A stretch of 64,000 nt of DNA from the NCBI RefSeq assembly GCF_014202275.1, contig NZ_JACHGF010000012.1:1-64000 (forward strand). The letters are read 5' to 3'. The notes beneath the pieces are model-generated. The model saw nothing but the letters and a program-made list of their open reading frames with translations. It was not told where the DNA came from and made no database searches. Of the stretch, positions 24,547 through 31,301 are shown piece by piece. Origin of the DNA: Rhabdobacter roseus. Lineage in GTDB: Bacteria > Bacteroidota > Bacteroidia > Cytophagales > Spirosomataceae. The position numbers were made by a program, and so were the translations under genes. Each line of letters opens with the position of its first letter. The first letter of the stretch is position 1.

Positions 24547-26977
24547 ATTAATCTCTCATCCTGACCGTACCCTTAGAACGCACCTGTTCAACTGTAATGC
24601 TATATCTCACAAAATATTACAATTGAAGTATATTAACTCAGAGGCTTTTTATCCAGTGGATCTATTGGAGAAGATGAGGCATCTACTGGTATATTTTCAT
24701 GATTTTGGAAAGGGAAGCTTTTTTCAATATAAGATCATTAAGGCGACAGAGGAAGCAGAAAACAATTCTAAATTCAAAAATCTTCCCGAAATTCAGGGTT
24801 ATATAGCTTTCTTCAATGGCAGTCGCAGAGAGGAGTTTGAGAAACTTCTTGAAGAAGACGAGCGCTTGGGAAACCATGCCAAGCTGGGCGGGTACTTTGT
24901 ATTGAGTAATTTTAAAAGCGAAGATCCCATTTTAGAGTTTATCCTTCTAAAGATAATTCGCCGCCATCATGGAAGTCTTAATAATTTTTTCAAAGATTCT
25001 AGTGAACGTTTACAAATTCTGTTGACTGAATCAGAAATTGAGTATTTAGAGAAACAAATAAAGTATCAGGATTTTGAATTGTATCAACAAATACTGGACT
25101 CTCAAAATTTATCAGTCCATAAAAATGCATGGGACGAAATTAAGGCGAATCTGTCAAGTGGAAGAAAACTTGTCAAAATTCAAAGTGCCCTTGAAAAGCA
25201 AAATGAAATTAAATATTTTTTTCTACAACATTTACTTTTCTCCTTGCTCCTTTCTGCTGATAAAGGGGACATGATGATTGATAGAAGTGAGAAAGAAAAC
25301 CTAATAAAAGAAAACCAGCTTCTTTCACAAGACCTCATTAGTAATTACAAACAGCAAAAACACAAAGAAGATAAACCCAGAGCTTTGGATCTAGTCCGAG
25401 AGGAAGCGTATCAGTTAGTGCGAAAGAACGCGCTTGAACACGCGCACAAAGGGTTTTTCTCAATTACATTACCTACAGGACTAGGTAAAACCTACGGAGC
25501 TTACAACACAGCAATAATTTTACAAAATGCTTATCACGAGCAATTTAGAGTATGCCCTAGAATAATTTATGTTCTTCCCTTTACATCAATAATCGATCAA
25601 AATGAAGATATTCTGAGAGATATTTTAGTCAAAAGCGGAATTGAAAACCTAGAAACAAGACTATCGAAAAATCATTACTTGTCTACCTCTAATGACAAAT
25701 ATGATGAAGAAAAGCTGAACCGTGACGAGCCAGACTACCTCACCGAAGGCTGGGAGCATGATATCATCGTTACTACATTCGTTCAGTTTTTAGAAGGTAT
25801 CTTTACCGATCAAAATCGTCTACTGCGAAAGTTTCACAACATGACTAACGCAATTTTTATTTTAGATGAAGTGCAGAATATCCCTCCTCAGTATTTTGAA
25901 GCGATCGAAGTTGTATTTAAAAAAATGAACGAATACTTTGGTACTAAATTCGTCTTTGTGACAGCCACTCAGCCGTTTCTTTTTGAAAATAAGTCCGATA
26001 TTCAAGAACTGGCTGACCCGAAAAAATACTTTAAGGGATTGAAAAGAATCATACTTGATCAATCTCTGCTTAAAAAATACGATAAGATCGAACTGGACGA
26101 TTTTGTTTCACTTCTGAAAAGTGATATTGAAGAAAATTCTGAAAAATCGTTTCTGATTATTTGTAATACGATAAAGTCTTCCCAGAAAATTTTTAAGTCG
26201 CTTTCAGATGAATTCGGGGAGATTCTCTACTTATCCAGTTCGATTTTGCCAAATCGAAGAATGGAAGTAATCCGTCAAATCAAAGAACAGAATGGCAGGC
26301 AAATTGTGGTATCGACGCAGGTCGTGGAGGCGGGTGTCGATATCGATCTTGACATTGTGTACCGTGATTTTGCGCCTTTGGACAGCATCAATCAGTCAGC
26401 GGGGCGCTGTAATCGGAATGGCGAGAAGGGCAGCGGAATCGTAAAACTTTTCAATCTGGATAAGGCTAAGTACATCTATGACAAAGTACTACTGTCAAAA
26501 ACCCGTGAAATTTTAAAGGAGTATCCTGAATCTATCTTAGAATCACAACTTTACGACTTAAATAAAAAATACGCTACGGCGGTGAGGAAGGGAAAAGCAG
26601 AAGCAAACGACGAGTCGATTTATCTGATTGAAGCAATGCAGCAGCTTCGTACGGAGGATGTCGCAAACAAATTCAAGCTCATTGAGGCCGACTATCGAAA
26701 CTACAATGTATTCCTTCCTATTGATGATAATGCGCAGGATATATGGCAGCAGTATGTGTCTATTATAAAGGAAACCGAAGATAGCTTTGAGCTAAAACGA
26801 AAAATTAAACGTATAAAGCCCCAACTCTTGCAATACGTAACCAGATTTCCTAAAAATAAATTTGTGCCTCCTGCTAATCAGAAAGACAGGAAAATCATGT
26901 ACATCAGCAACTGGCAGGAAAATTATGATTTAAAAACTGGGTTTAAATCAACAGATGATCAGACTTTTATTCTATGA
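24521..26977 (+). CDS. cas3: Cas3 with HD nuclease and helicase domains
   Basis: The 818-aa product carries an N-terminal HD nuclease (His60-Asp61 in FHDFGK, then NHAKLGG and RRHHG) and a superfamily 2 helicase: Walker A LPTGLGKT near 316-323, DEVQ box near 449, motif III VTATQP and motif VI SAGRCNRNG. These mark a Cas3 that unwinds and degrades target DNA after Cascade binding. All key residues are present, so the gene looks functional. It overlaps cas5 by 26 nt and cas6 by 4 nt (ATGA). It is the last AT-rich gene of the block. Confidence 0.95.
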   Translation: MERTSASFELISHPDRTLRTHLFNCNAISHKILQLKYINSEAFYPVDLLEKMRHLLVYFHDFGKGSFFQYKIIKATEEAENNSKFKNLPEIQGYIAFFNGSRREEFEKLLEEDERLGNHAKLGGYFVLSNFKSEDPILEFILLKIIRRHHGSLNNFFKDSSERLQILLTESEIEYLEKQIKYQDFELYQQILDSQNLSVHKNAWDEIKANLSSGRKLVKIQSALEKQNEIKYFFLQHLLFSLLLSADKGDMMIDRSEKENLIKENQLLSQDLISNYKQQKHKEDKPRALDLVREEAYQLVRKNALEHAHKGFFSITLPTGLGKTYGAYNTAIILQNAYHEQFRVCPRIIYVLPFTSIIDQNEDILRDILVKSGIENLETRLSKNHYLSTSNDKYDEEKLNRDEPDYLTEGWEHDIIVTTFVQFLEGIFTDQNRLLRKFHNMTNAIFILDEVQNIPPQYFEAIEVVFKKMNEYFGTKFVFVTATQPFLFENKSDIQELADPKKYFKGLKRIILDQSLLKKYDKIELDDFVSLLKSDIEENSEKSFLIICNTIKSSQKIFKSLSDEFGEILYLSSSILPNRRMEVIRQIKEQNGRQIVVSTQVVEAGVDIDLDIVYRDFAPLDSINQSAGRCNRNGEKGSGIVKLFNLDKAKYIYDKVLLSKTREILKEYPESILESQLYDLNKKYATAVRKGKAEANDESIYLIEAMQQLRTEDVANKFKLIEADYRNYNVFLPIDDNAQDIWQQYVSIIKETEDSFELKRKIKRIKPQLLQYVTRFPKNKFVPPANQKDRKIMYISNWQENYDLKTGFKSTDDQTFIL

Positions 26978-27681
26978 CCCCCACCATCCAAATCCCCATC
27001 ACCACCATTACTTTCCCCGAGATCGCCCTGCGGGTGCGGGATGCGCACAAGCTGCGGGGGTACTTCGGCACGCTGTTTCGGGAGCATTCGCCCCTGCTGC
27101 ACAACCACTTCGAGGAGGGGAGTGACGGGGCGGGGCCGCAGTACCGCTACGCCTACCCGCTGGTGCAGTACAAGGTACTTCGTAAGGTACCTACGCTGGT
27201 GGGCCTGGGCGAGGGGGCGGGCCTGCTGGTAGAGCTATTCCTGAAAATGCGGGAACTGCGCCTCGACGGCGTTACCTACCCGGTGCTGAGCAAGCACATT
27301 CGGCACGAGCAGGCAACCATCGGCCTCTCCGACGACCTCCACACCTACCGCTACGAAACCCTCTGGCTGGGGCTGAACCAGAAAAACTACAAGGCTTACC
27401 ACCAGGCCGACGCGGCGGCGAAGGCCACGATCCTGAAAAATACGGCCGTGGCCAACCTCCTCACCTTCGTGGAGGCCTTTGGCCTGAAGCTGGACAAAAA
27501 CCAGCCCGAGCAGCGGGTACTTTTGAAGCTCACACCCACCGAGCCCGTCACAACGAAGTTCAAGAACGTGGAGTTTCTGGGCTTTGGCGGTAGCTTCACC
27601 ACCAACGTGCTGCTGCCCGATGACGTAGGGCTGGGCAAGCAGGCCGCGCGGGGCTTTGGGACGGTGAGAAAACTAGCGTAA
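26974..27681 (+). CDS. cas6: Cas6 crRNA-processing endoribonuclease
   Basis: The 235-aa product is a Cas6-type RAMP endoribonuclease. It has an N-terminal RRM-like half (RVRDAHKLRGYFGTLFREH) and a C-terminal glycine-rich loop GLGKQAARGFGTVRK that is typical of Cas6 and contacts the repeat. The catalytic histidine cannot be fixed from sequence alone. It cuts the repeat to leave an 8-nt 5' handle (ATTGAAAC here, by analogy). The ATG overlaps the cas3 stop as ATGA. Base composition changes sharply here: cas6 is GC-rich and full of GGTACTT/GGTACC motifs, so it seems to have a different history from cas8-cas3. Confidence 0.88.
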   Translation: MTPTIQIPITTITFPEIALRVRDAHKLRGYFGTLFREHSPLLHNHFEEGSDGAGPQYRYAYPLVQYKVLRKVPTLVGLGEGAGLLVELFLKMRELRLDGVTYPVLSKHIRHEQATIGLSDDLHTYRYETLWLGLNQKNYKAYHQADAAAKATILKNTAVANLLTFVEAFGLKLDKNQPEQRVLLKLTPTEPVTTKFKNVEFLGFGGSFTTNVLLPDDVGLGKQAARGFGTVRKLA

Positions 27682-27705
27682 CAGGTACTTAACTGCCCGA
27701 TAATC

Positions 27706-27876
27706 ATGGAACTGAGACCAATCCGTAATGAAGGAGAATACGAACAGATGCTGGAATGGGTAGACGCGCAATTTGATCAAAAACCGCGTTTGGATAGCCC
27801 GGAAGGCGTGGCGCTTCAAGTGGCGCTATCGTACATTAAGCTTTATGAAGATATACACTATCCTGTTTTGAGTTGA
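27706..27876 (+). CDS. 56-aa HigA-type antitoxin-like fragment inside the cas operon
   Basis: An open frame from ATG 27706 to TGA 27874-27876 encodes 56 residues (MELRPIRNEGEYEQMLEWVD at the start, LKYEDIHYPVLS-type end: KLYEDIHYPVLS). This closely resembles the N-terminal part of HigA-like antitoxins of the COG5499 group, which continue with a DPIEAI motif and an XRE helix-turn-helix. Here the frame stops just before the DNA-binding domain would begin. It lies 24 bp after cas6 and 28 bp before cas1, on the same strand. It is either a remnant of a toxin-antitoxin gene or a small intact protein kept with cas genes. No toxin gene is adjacent. Confidence 0.7.
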   Translation: MELRPIRNEGEYEQMLEWVDAQFDQKPRLDSPEGVALQVALSYIKLYEDIHYPVLS

Positions 27877-27904
27877 TTTAGTAACACCCCACAACCCCCT
27901 CCCC

Positions 27905-28903
27905 ATGCAGCTCCACATCAATACCTACGGCGCGTACGTCCACGTGAAGGACGATATGTTTGAGGTGCGCGTCCGGGACGAGAAGAAGGAAATCCAGAAG
28001 AAGCACTACTCGGCCCAGAAAGTGACGGCCCTGTGGCTGGCTACGGGCACCGCCCTGAGTACTGACGCCGTGCGCCTGGCCATGACCTACAACGTAGACA
28101 TCGTGTTTCTGGAGCAAGACGGCGACCCCTTCGGGCGGGTGTGGCACAGCAAGCTGGGCAGCACCACCAAGATCCGGAAGGCGCAGCTCGAAGCCAGCGT
28201 GGGCGCGGCCGGGCTGCACTGGGTGAAGCAGTGGCTGGGCCGCAAGCTCGACAACCAGCTGGAGTTGATCAAAGACCTCAAGAAGCACCGTCCGCAGCAC
28301 GCCGCGTTTCTGAACGACAAAATAGCCCGGATCGAGGCCCTGAGCGTGTCGATCCAGACGCAGGAGGCGGCGCGCGTGGCCGAGGTAGCCGACACCCTGC
28401 GAGGGCTGGAGGGCACGGCCGGTCGGCTCTACTTCGAAACCCTCAGCTACGTGCTGCCGGAGGGCTACACGTTTCAGGGCCGGAGTATGCGTCCGGCCCG
28501 CGACGCCTTCAACGCCTTCCTGAACTACGGCTACGGCATCCTGTACAGCAAGATCGAAAAGACGCTCATCGTGGCGGGCGTGGACCCGTACCTGGGTTTT
28601 CTGCACCGCGACGACTACAACCAGCTCAGCATGGTGTTTGATTTTATTGAGCCCTACCGTACCTACGTGGATGAAGTGGTGTTCCGGTTGTTTTCGGCCA
28701 AGAAGGTCAACAAAGCGCACGTAGACCCGCTGGCGCAGGGCGTCACGCTCAATAAGGAAGGCAAAGCCCTGCTCGTAACGACCCTGAACGAGTTTCTGGA
28801 CGGGCAGCCGATCCGGCACGGAGGTCGTAACCTGCCGCGCAGCCTGGCCATCCAGCACGACGCCCACCATTTTGCCAATACGCTCATCGGGAAGAAAGGG
28901 TAG
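27905..28903 (+). CDS. cas1: Type I-B Cas1 integrase
   Basis: The 332-aa product is Cas1, the spacer integrase. Visible conserved sites are the glutamate in RGLEGTAGRLYFETL (near residue 169), the histidine in GFLHRDDYNQ (near 232) and the glutamate in DFIEPYR (near 248), the metal-binding set. The N-terminal beta domain begins LHINTYGAYVHVKDD. Together with Cas2 and Cas4 it captures and inserts spacers at the leader end. The gene is GC-rich, carries the host motif and is 41 bp upstream of cas2. Confidence 0.95.
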   Translation: MQLHINTYGAYVHVKDDMFEVRVRDEKKEIQKKHYSAQKVTALWLATGTALSTDAVRLAMTYNVDIVFLEQDGDPFGRVWHSKLGSTTKIRKAQLEASVGAAGLHWVKQWLGRKLDNQLELIKDLKKHRPQHAAFLNDKIARIEALSVSIQTQEAARVAEVADTLRGLEGTAGRLYFETLSYVLPEGYTFQGRSMRPARDAFNAFLNYGYGILYSKIEKTLIVAGVDPYLGFLHRDDYNQLSMVFDFIEPYRTYVDEVVFRLFSAKKVNKAHVDPLAQGVTLNKEGKALLVTTLNEFLDGQPIRHGGRNLPRSLAIQHDAHHFANTLIGKKG

Positions 28904-28944
28904 GGGCGTAGCCATTTTTTACACCATTAACCAAGACGACTACC

Positions 28945-29235
28945 ATGCTGGTTTGGGTACTGTATGACATCGAAAAAGACCGCAGCCGTACCAAGGCGGC
29001 CAAAGCCTGCGAGCGGGCGGGGCTCTACCGGGTGCAGTTTTCGTGCTTTCTGGGGACGCTCACCCCGGCCCAGAAAACCACGCTGACACTGCAACTGGAG
29101 GAACTCATCGACGAAGAAAAAGACAAGGTGTACATTTTTCCGATGAGCCAGGATGAGTTGCGCCAGACGGTGCTGCTGGGGCAGGCTTTTGACAAAAAAC
29201 TGGTCAAAGACGAAGTTTCGGCGCTGTTTTTTTAA
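28945..29235 (+). CDS. cas2: Cas2
   Basis: The 96-aa product is Cas2, the dimeric scaffold of the Cas1-Cas2 integrase. It shows the beta-strand start LVWVLYDIEKDRSR with the conserved Asp8 and the arginine-rich GLYRVQFSCFLG strand. Length is normal. It lies between cas1 and cas4, with 41 and 21 bp gaps. Confidence 0.95.
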   Translation: MLVWVLYDIEKDRSRTKAAKACERAGLYRVQFSCFLGTLTPAQKTTLTLQLEELIDEEKDKVYIFPMSQDELRQTVLLGQAFDKKLVKDEVSALFF

Positions 29236-29256
29236 CCTACCTACCCACGTACCACC

Positions 29257-29832
29257 ATGCCCTCCCTGACGCCCTCGCACATCATCGAGTACCTGTTTTG
29301 TCCGCGGTTTACGTACTTTGAATACGTACTTCGTATACCCCAGCACGAAGACAGCAACTACCTGGTGCTGCGCGGACGCGGTCTGCACGACCAGAAGCTG
29401 GAGCAAAATAAAGACTACCTGCGGCGGCGTATCGGTGCTACCGACAAGCTTCTGGACCAGTACCTGACCAACGAGCTCATCCGCGGGCGACTGGATGAGG
29501 TCCTGACCCTGGCCGACGGCAGCATGGCCCCGCTCGACTACAAATTTGCCGAGTACAACGACCGCGTGTATGACACCTACCGCACGCAACTTTACTGCTA
29601 CGCCTGGCTCATCGAGGAGCATTTTGGCAAACCCGTCCACAAGGGTTTCCTGGTGTACACCCGCAGTCGGAACAAGGTAGTAGAGGTACCCATCACCGAC
29701 GCCGACAAGGAGCACGTGCGCGCGGCGGCGCGCGCCATTTTTCAGATTATCGACGAAAATCGCTTTCCAAAAGCTACCAAATACAAGGCCCGTTGCGTAA
29801 CTTGCACGTACCGCAATATGTGTATCCGATGA
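29257..29832 (+). CDS. cas4: Cas4 exonuclease
   Basis: The 191-aa product is Cas4, a RecB-like nuclease that trims prespacers and helps select PAM-adjacent ones. Iron-sulfur cysteines are Cys15 (EYLFCPR) and Cys180, Cys183 and Cys189 (CVTCTYRNMC). Nuclease residues include His44, Asp80, Asp94 and Lys96 (GLHDQ, RGRLDEV, PLDYKFA). The order cas1-cas2-cas4 places cas4 next to the array, whereas many type I-B loci have cas4 before cas1. It ends about 195 bp before the first repeat. Confidence 0.95.
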   Translation: MPSLTPSHIIEYLFCPRFTYFEYVLRIPQHEDSNYLVLRGRGLHDQKLEQNKDYLRRRIGATDKLLDQYLTNELIRGRLDEVLTLADGSMAPLDYKFAEYNDRVYDTYRTQLYCYAWLIEEHFGKPVHKGFLVYTRSRNKVVEVPITDADKEHVRAAARAIFQIIDENRFPKATKYKARCVTCTYRNMCIR

Positions 29833-30027
29833 GTGTTTCCGGCTGTGAATTTATGGAGGTAGTTGTCGAAATCAGAGGTAATTCGCTGTTGGTCAGCAAT
29901 TTATACTTCCGGAAAAGGGGCCAAAATCAACCCTTTCCAAGCTCTTTGACGTATTGTGTAATGAAAAATAGGGCTAAGCAAAAAGCAAATAAACAATTAG
30001 TATTCAGCACTTTGGAGCTCCCGACGA
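29833..30027 (+). promoter_or_regulatory. Probable CRISPR leader
   Basis: This 195-bp AT-rich stretch separates cas4 from the first repeat and contains a run of A/T tracts (about 29962-29999). The array is read on the plus strand because the degenerate repeats are at the far end and the repeat ends in the typical ATTGAAAC. New spacers should enter here. Promoter and integration-host sites are not resolved. Confidence 0.65.
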
Positions 30028-30660
30028 CTTCCAAAGTACCTTCCAAATCAAGATGGATTGAAACCATTCTGAGTACCACCGCCCCGGCCAGGCCCAGTAG
30101 TCTTCCAAAGTACCTTCCAAATCAAGATGGATTGAAACAGCGCCGATGCGTGACGGTACCCGGTACCGTGGCAAACTTCCAAAGTACCTTCCAAATCAAG
30201 ATGGATTGAAACGCGTTATTGTGTAAGTACTCCCAGCATTGCGAAGCGAACTTCCAAAGTACCTTCCAAATCAAGATGGATTGAAACCTAAAGGTCGGTA
30301 GTAATCTGTGAAATGTCAAGGGGTACTTCCAAAGTACCTTCCAAATCAAGATGGATTGAAACGAAAACCTGAAAACCCTACGACTATGAACGCGGAAAAT
30401 CTTCCAAAGTACCTTCCAAATCAAGATGGATTGAAACCTTACATGGCCGTAAAGTGCGATTCCGTGGAGCAGAAACTTCCAAAGTACCTTCCAAATCAAG
30501 ATGGATTGAAACACAAAGACAACAACCCGATTGCCGATACCTCCGTAAACTTCCAAAGTACCTTCCAAGTCAAGATGGATTGAAACTAGATGCGGTTGTA
30601 ACTAGTTTCGTAGTTATTACCCGCTTCCAAAGTACCTTCCAAGTCAAGATGGATTGAAAG
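30028..30660 (+). CRISPR. Type I-B CRISPR array, 9 repeats and 8 spacers
   Basis: Repeats are 37 nt, at 30028-30064, 30102-30138, 30176-30212, 30251-30287, 30326-30362, 30401-30437, 30476-30512, 30550-30586 and 30624-30660. They begin CTTCCAAAGTACCTTCC and end ATGGATTGAAAC. Spacers are 37 or 38 nt. The last two repeats have an A to G change (CCAAGTC instead of CCAAATC), and the final one also ends in G, marking the old trailer end. The first 20 nt hold a near-tandem copy, CTTCCAAA-GTAC-CTTCCAAA. TCCA and TGGA can pair to form a weak stem just before the 8-nt handle. The array is short, but the first seven repeats are identical, which fits recent activity. Confidence 0.97.
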
Positions 30661-30766
30661 AGTATTGAATGCAGGAATCTTTGCTCCTTGAGTGTTTCTG
30701 TTAGGAGGCGAGATGGTTATTTAGAAACAGCGTAGGGTACTTTATAGGTAGTATAAGGCAAAAAAA

Positions 30767-30793
30767 ACCTCCCGGCTGTCGGGCGCGGGAGGT
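30767..30793 (-). terminator. Intrinsic terminator of the small membrane gene
   Basis: ACCTCCCG (30767-30774) and CGGGAGGT (30786-30793) form an 8-bp stem. On the minus strand a T-run follows (30759-30766). It lies 26 bp past the stop at 30819 and separates that gene from the CRISPR array. Confidence 0.8.
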
Positions 30794-30818
30794 GGAAAAC
30801 GGGTGGAGTGGGAGTCGT

Positions 30819-31262
30819 TTAGGTTTTGTCGCGCAGGAGCTGGGTTACGGCGGCCGCGACGAGGCCGCCCACCAGGTACCAGGCTACAGTCAGGACCTGG
30901 GTTTTGGAAGTGCGGTTGCTGGGGGCTTCGTCGAGGCCGAGGGGCTGGGGCAGCAACACCGCACCAACTCCGGCGGCCAGCCCGAACAGCGCGCCGCGCA
31001 GCAGCAGGTTTTTGTCCTTATCGGCCCCGATGAGGCTGTAGTAGGTGGCGTTGCTGACCAGGTCTCCGGCGAGCGTGAGGTTATAGAGCGTTTGGCCGGA
31101 TGGTGGCTCAACGTTTATTTTTTTTAACGATTTTTCCAGCGCCTCTTCGCCGATCAGGTCTATGCGCGGGGCGTCGGGGTCCCGGTGGCGGTAGAGCTCG
31201 TGCAAAACGTTGAGGGCAACTGCTCCGGCAATTCCTCCTCCCACGGCAGCGGTTGTGTTCAT
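30819..31262 (-). CDS. Conserved membrane protein of unknown function
   Basis: The 147-aa product has an N-terminal hydrophobic segment (TAAVGGGIAGAVALNVLHEL), a charged middle (RIDLIGEEALEKSLKKINV) and two further hydrophobic stretches (LLLRGALFGLAAGVGAVLL; TVAWYLVGGLVAAAVTQLL). It resembles small glycine/alanine-rich membrane proteins common in Bacteroidota, without known role. It starts 39 bp downstream of the molybdenum hydroxylase genes on the same strand and could be the last gene of that operon. Confidence 0.65.
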   Translation of the reverse strand: MNTTAAVGGGIAGAVALNVLHELYRHRDPDAPRIDLIGEEALEKSLKKINVEPPSGQTLYNLTLAGDLVSNATYYSLIGADKDKNLLLRGALFGLAAGVGAVLLPQPLGLDEAPSNRTSKTQVLTVAWYLVGGLVAAAVTQLLRDKT

Positions 31263-31301
31263 GCGTTCAGGGGTTAAAGATTTTGTTGATGAATAAGGTA
31301 C

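Noticed and set aside
30122-30568. Frames in the CRISPR array with repeated FQSILIWKVLWK
   Set aside because: These are artefacts of translating the repeats, not proteins.
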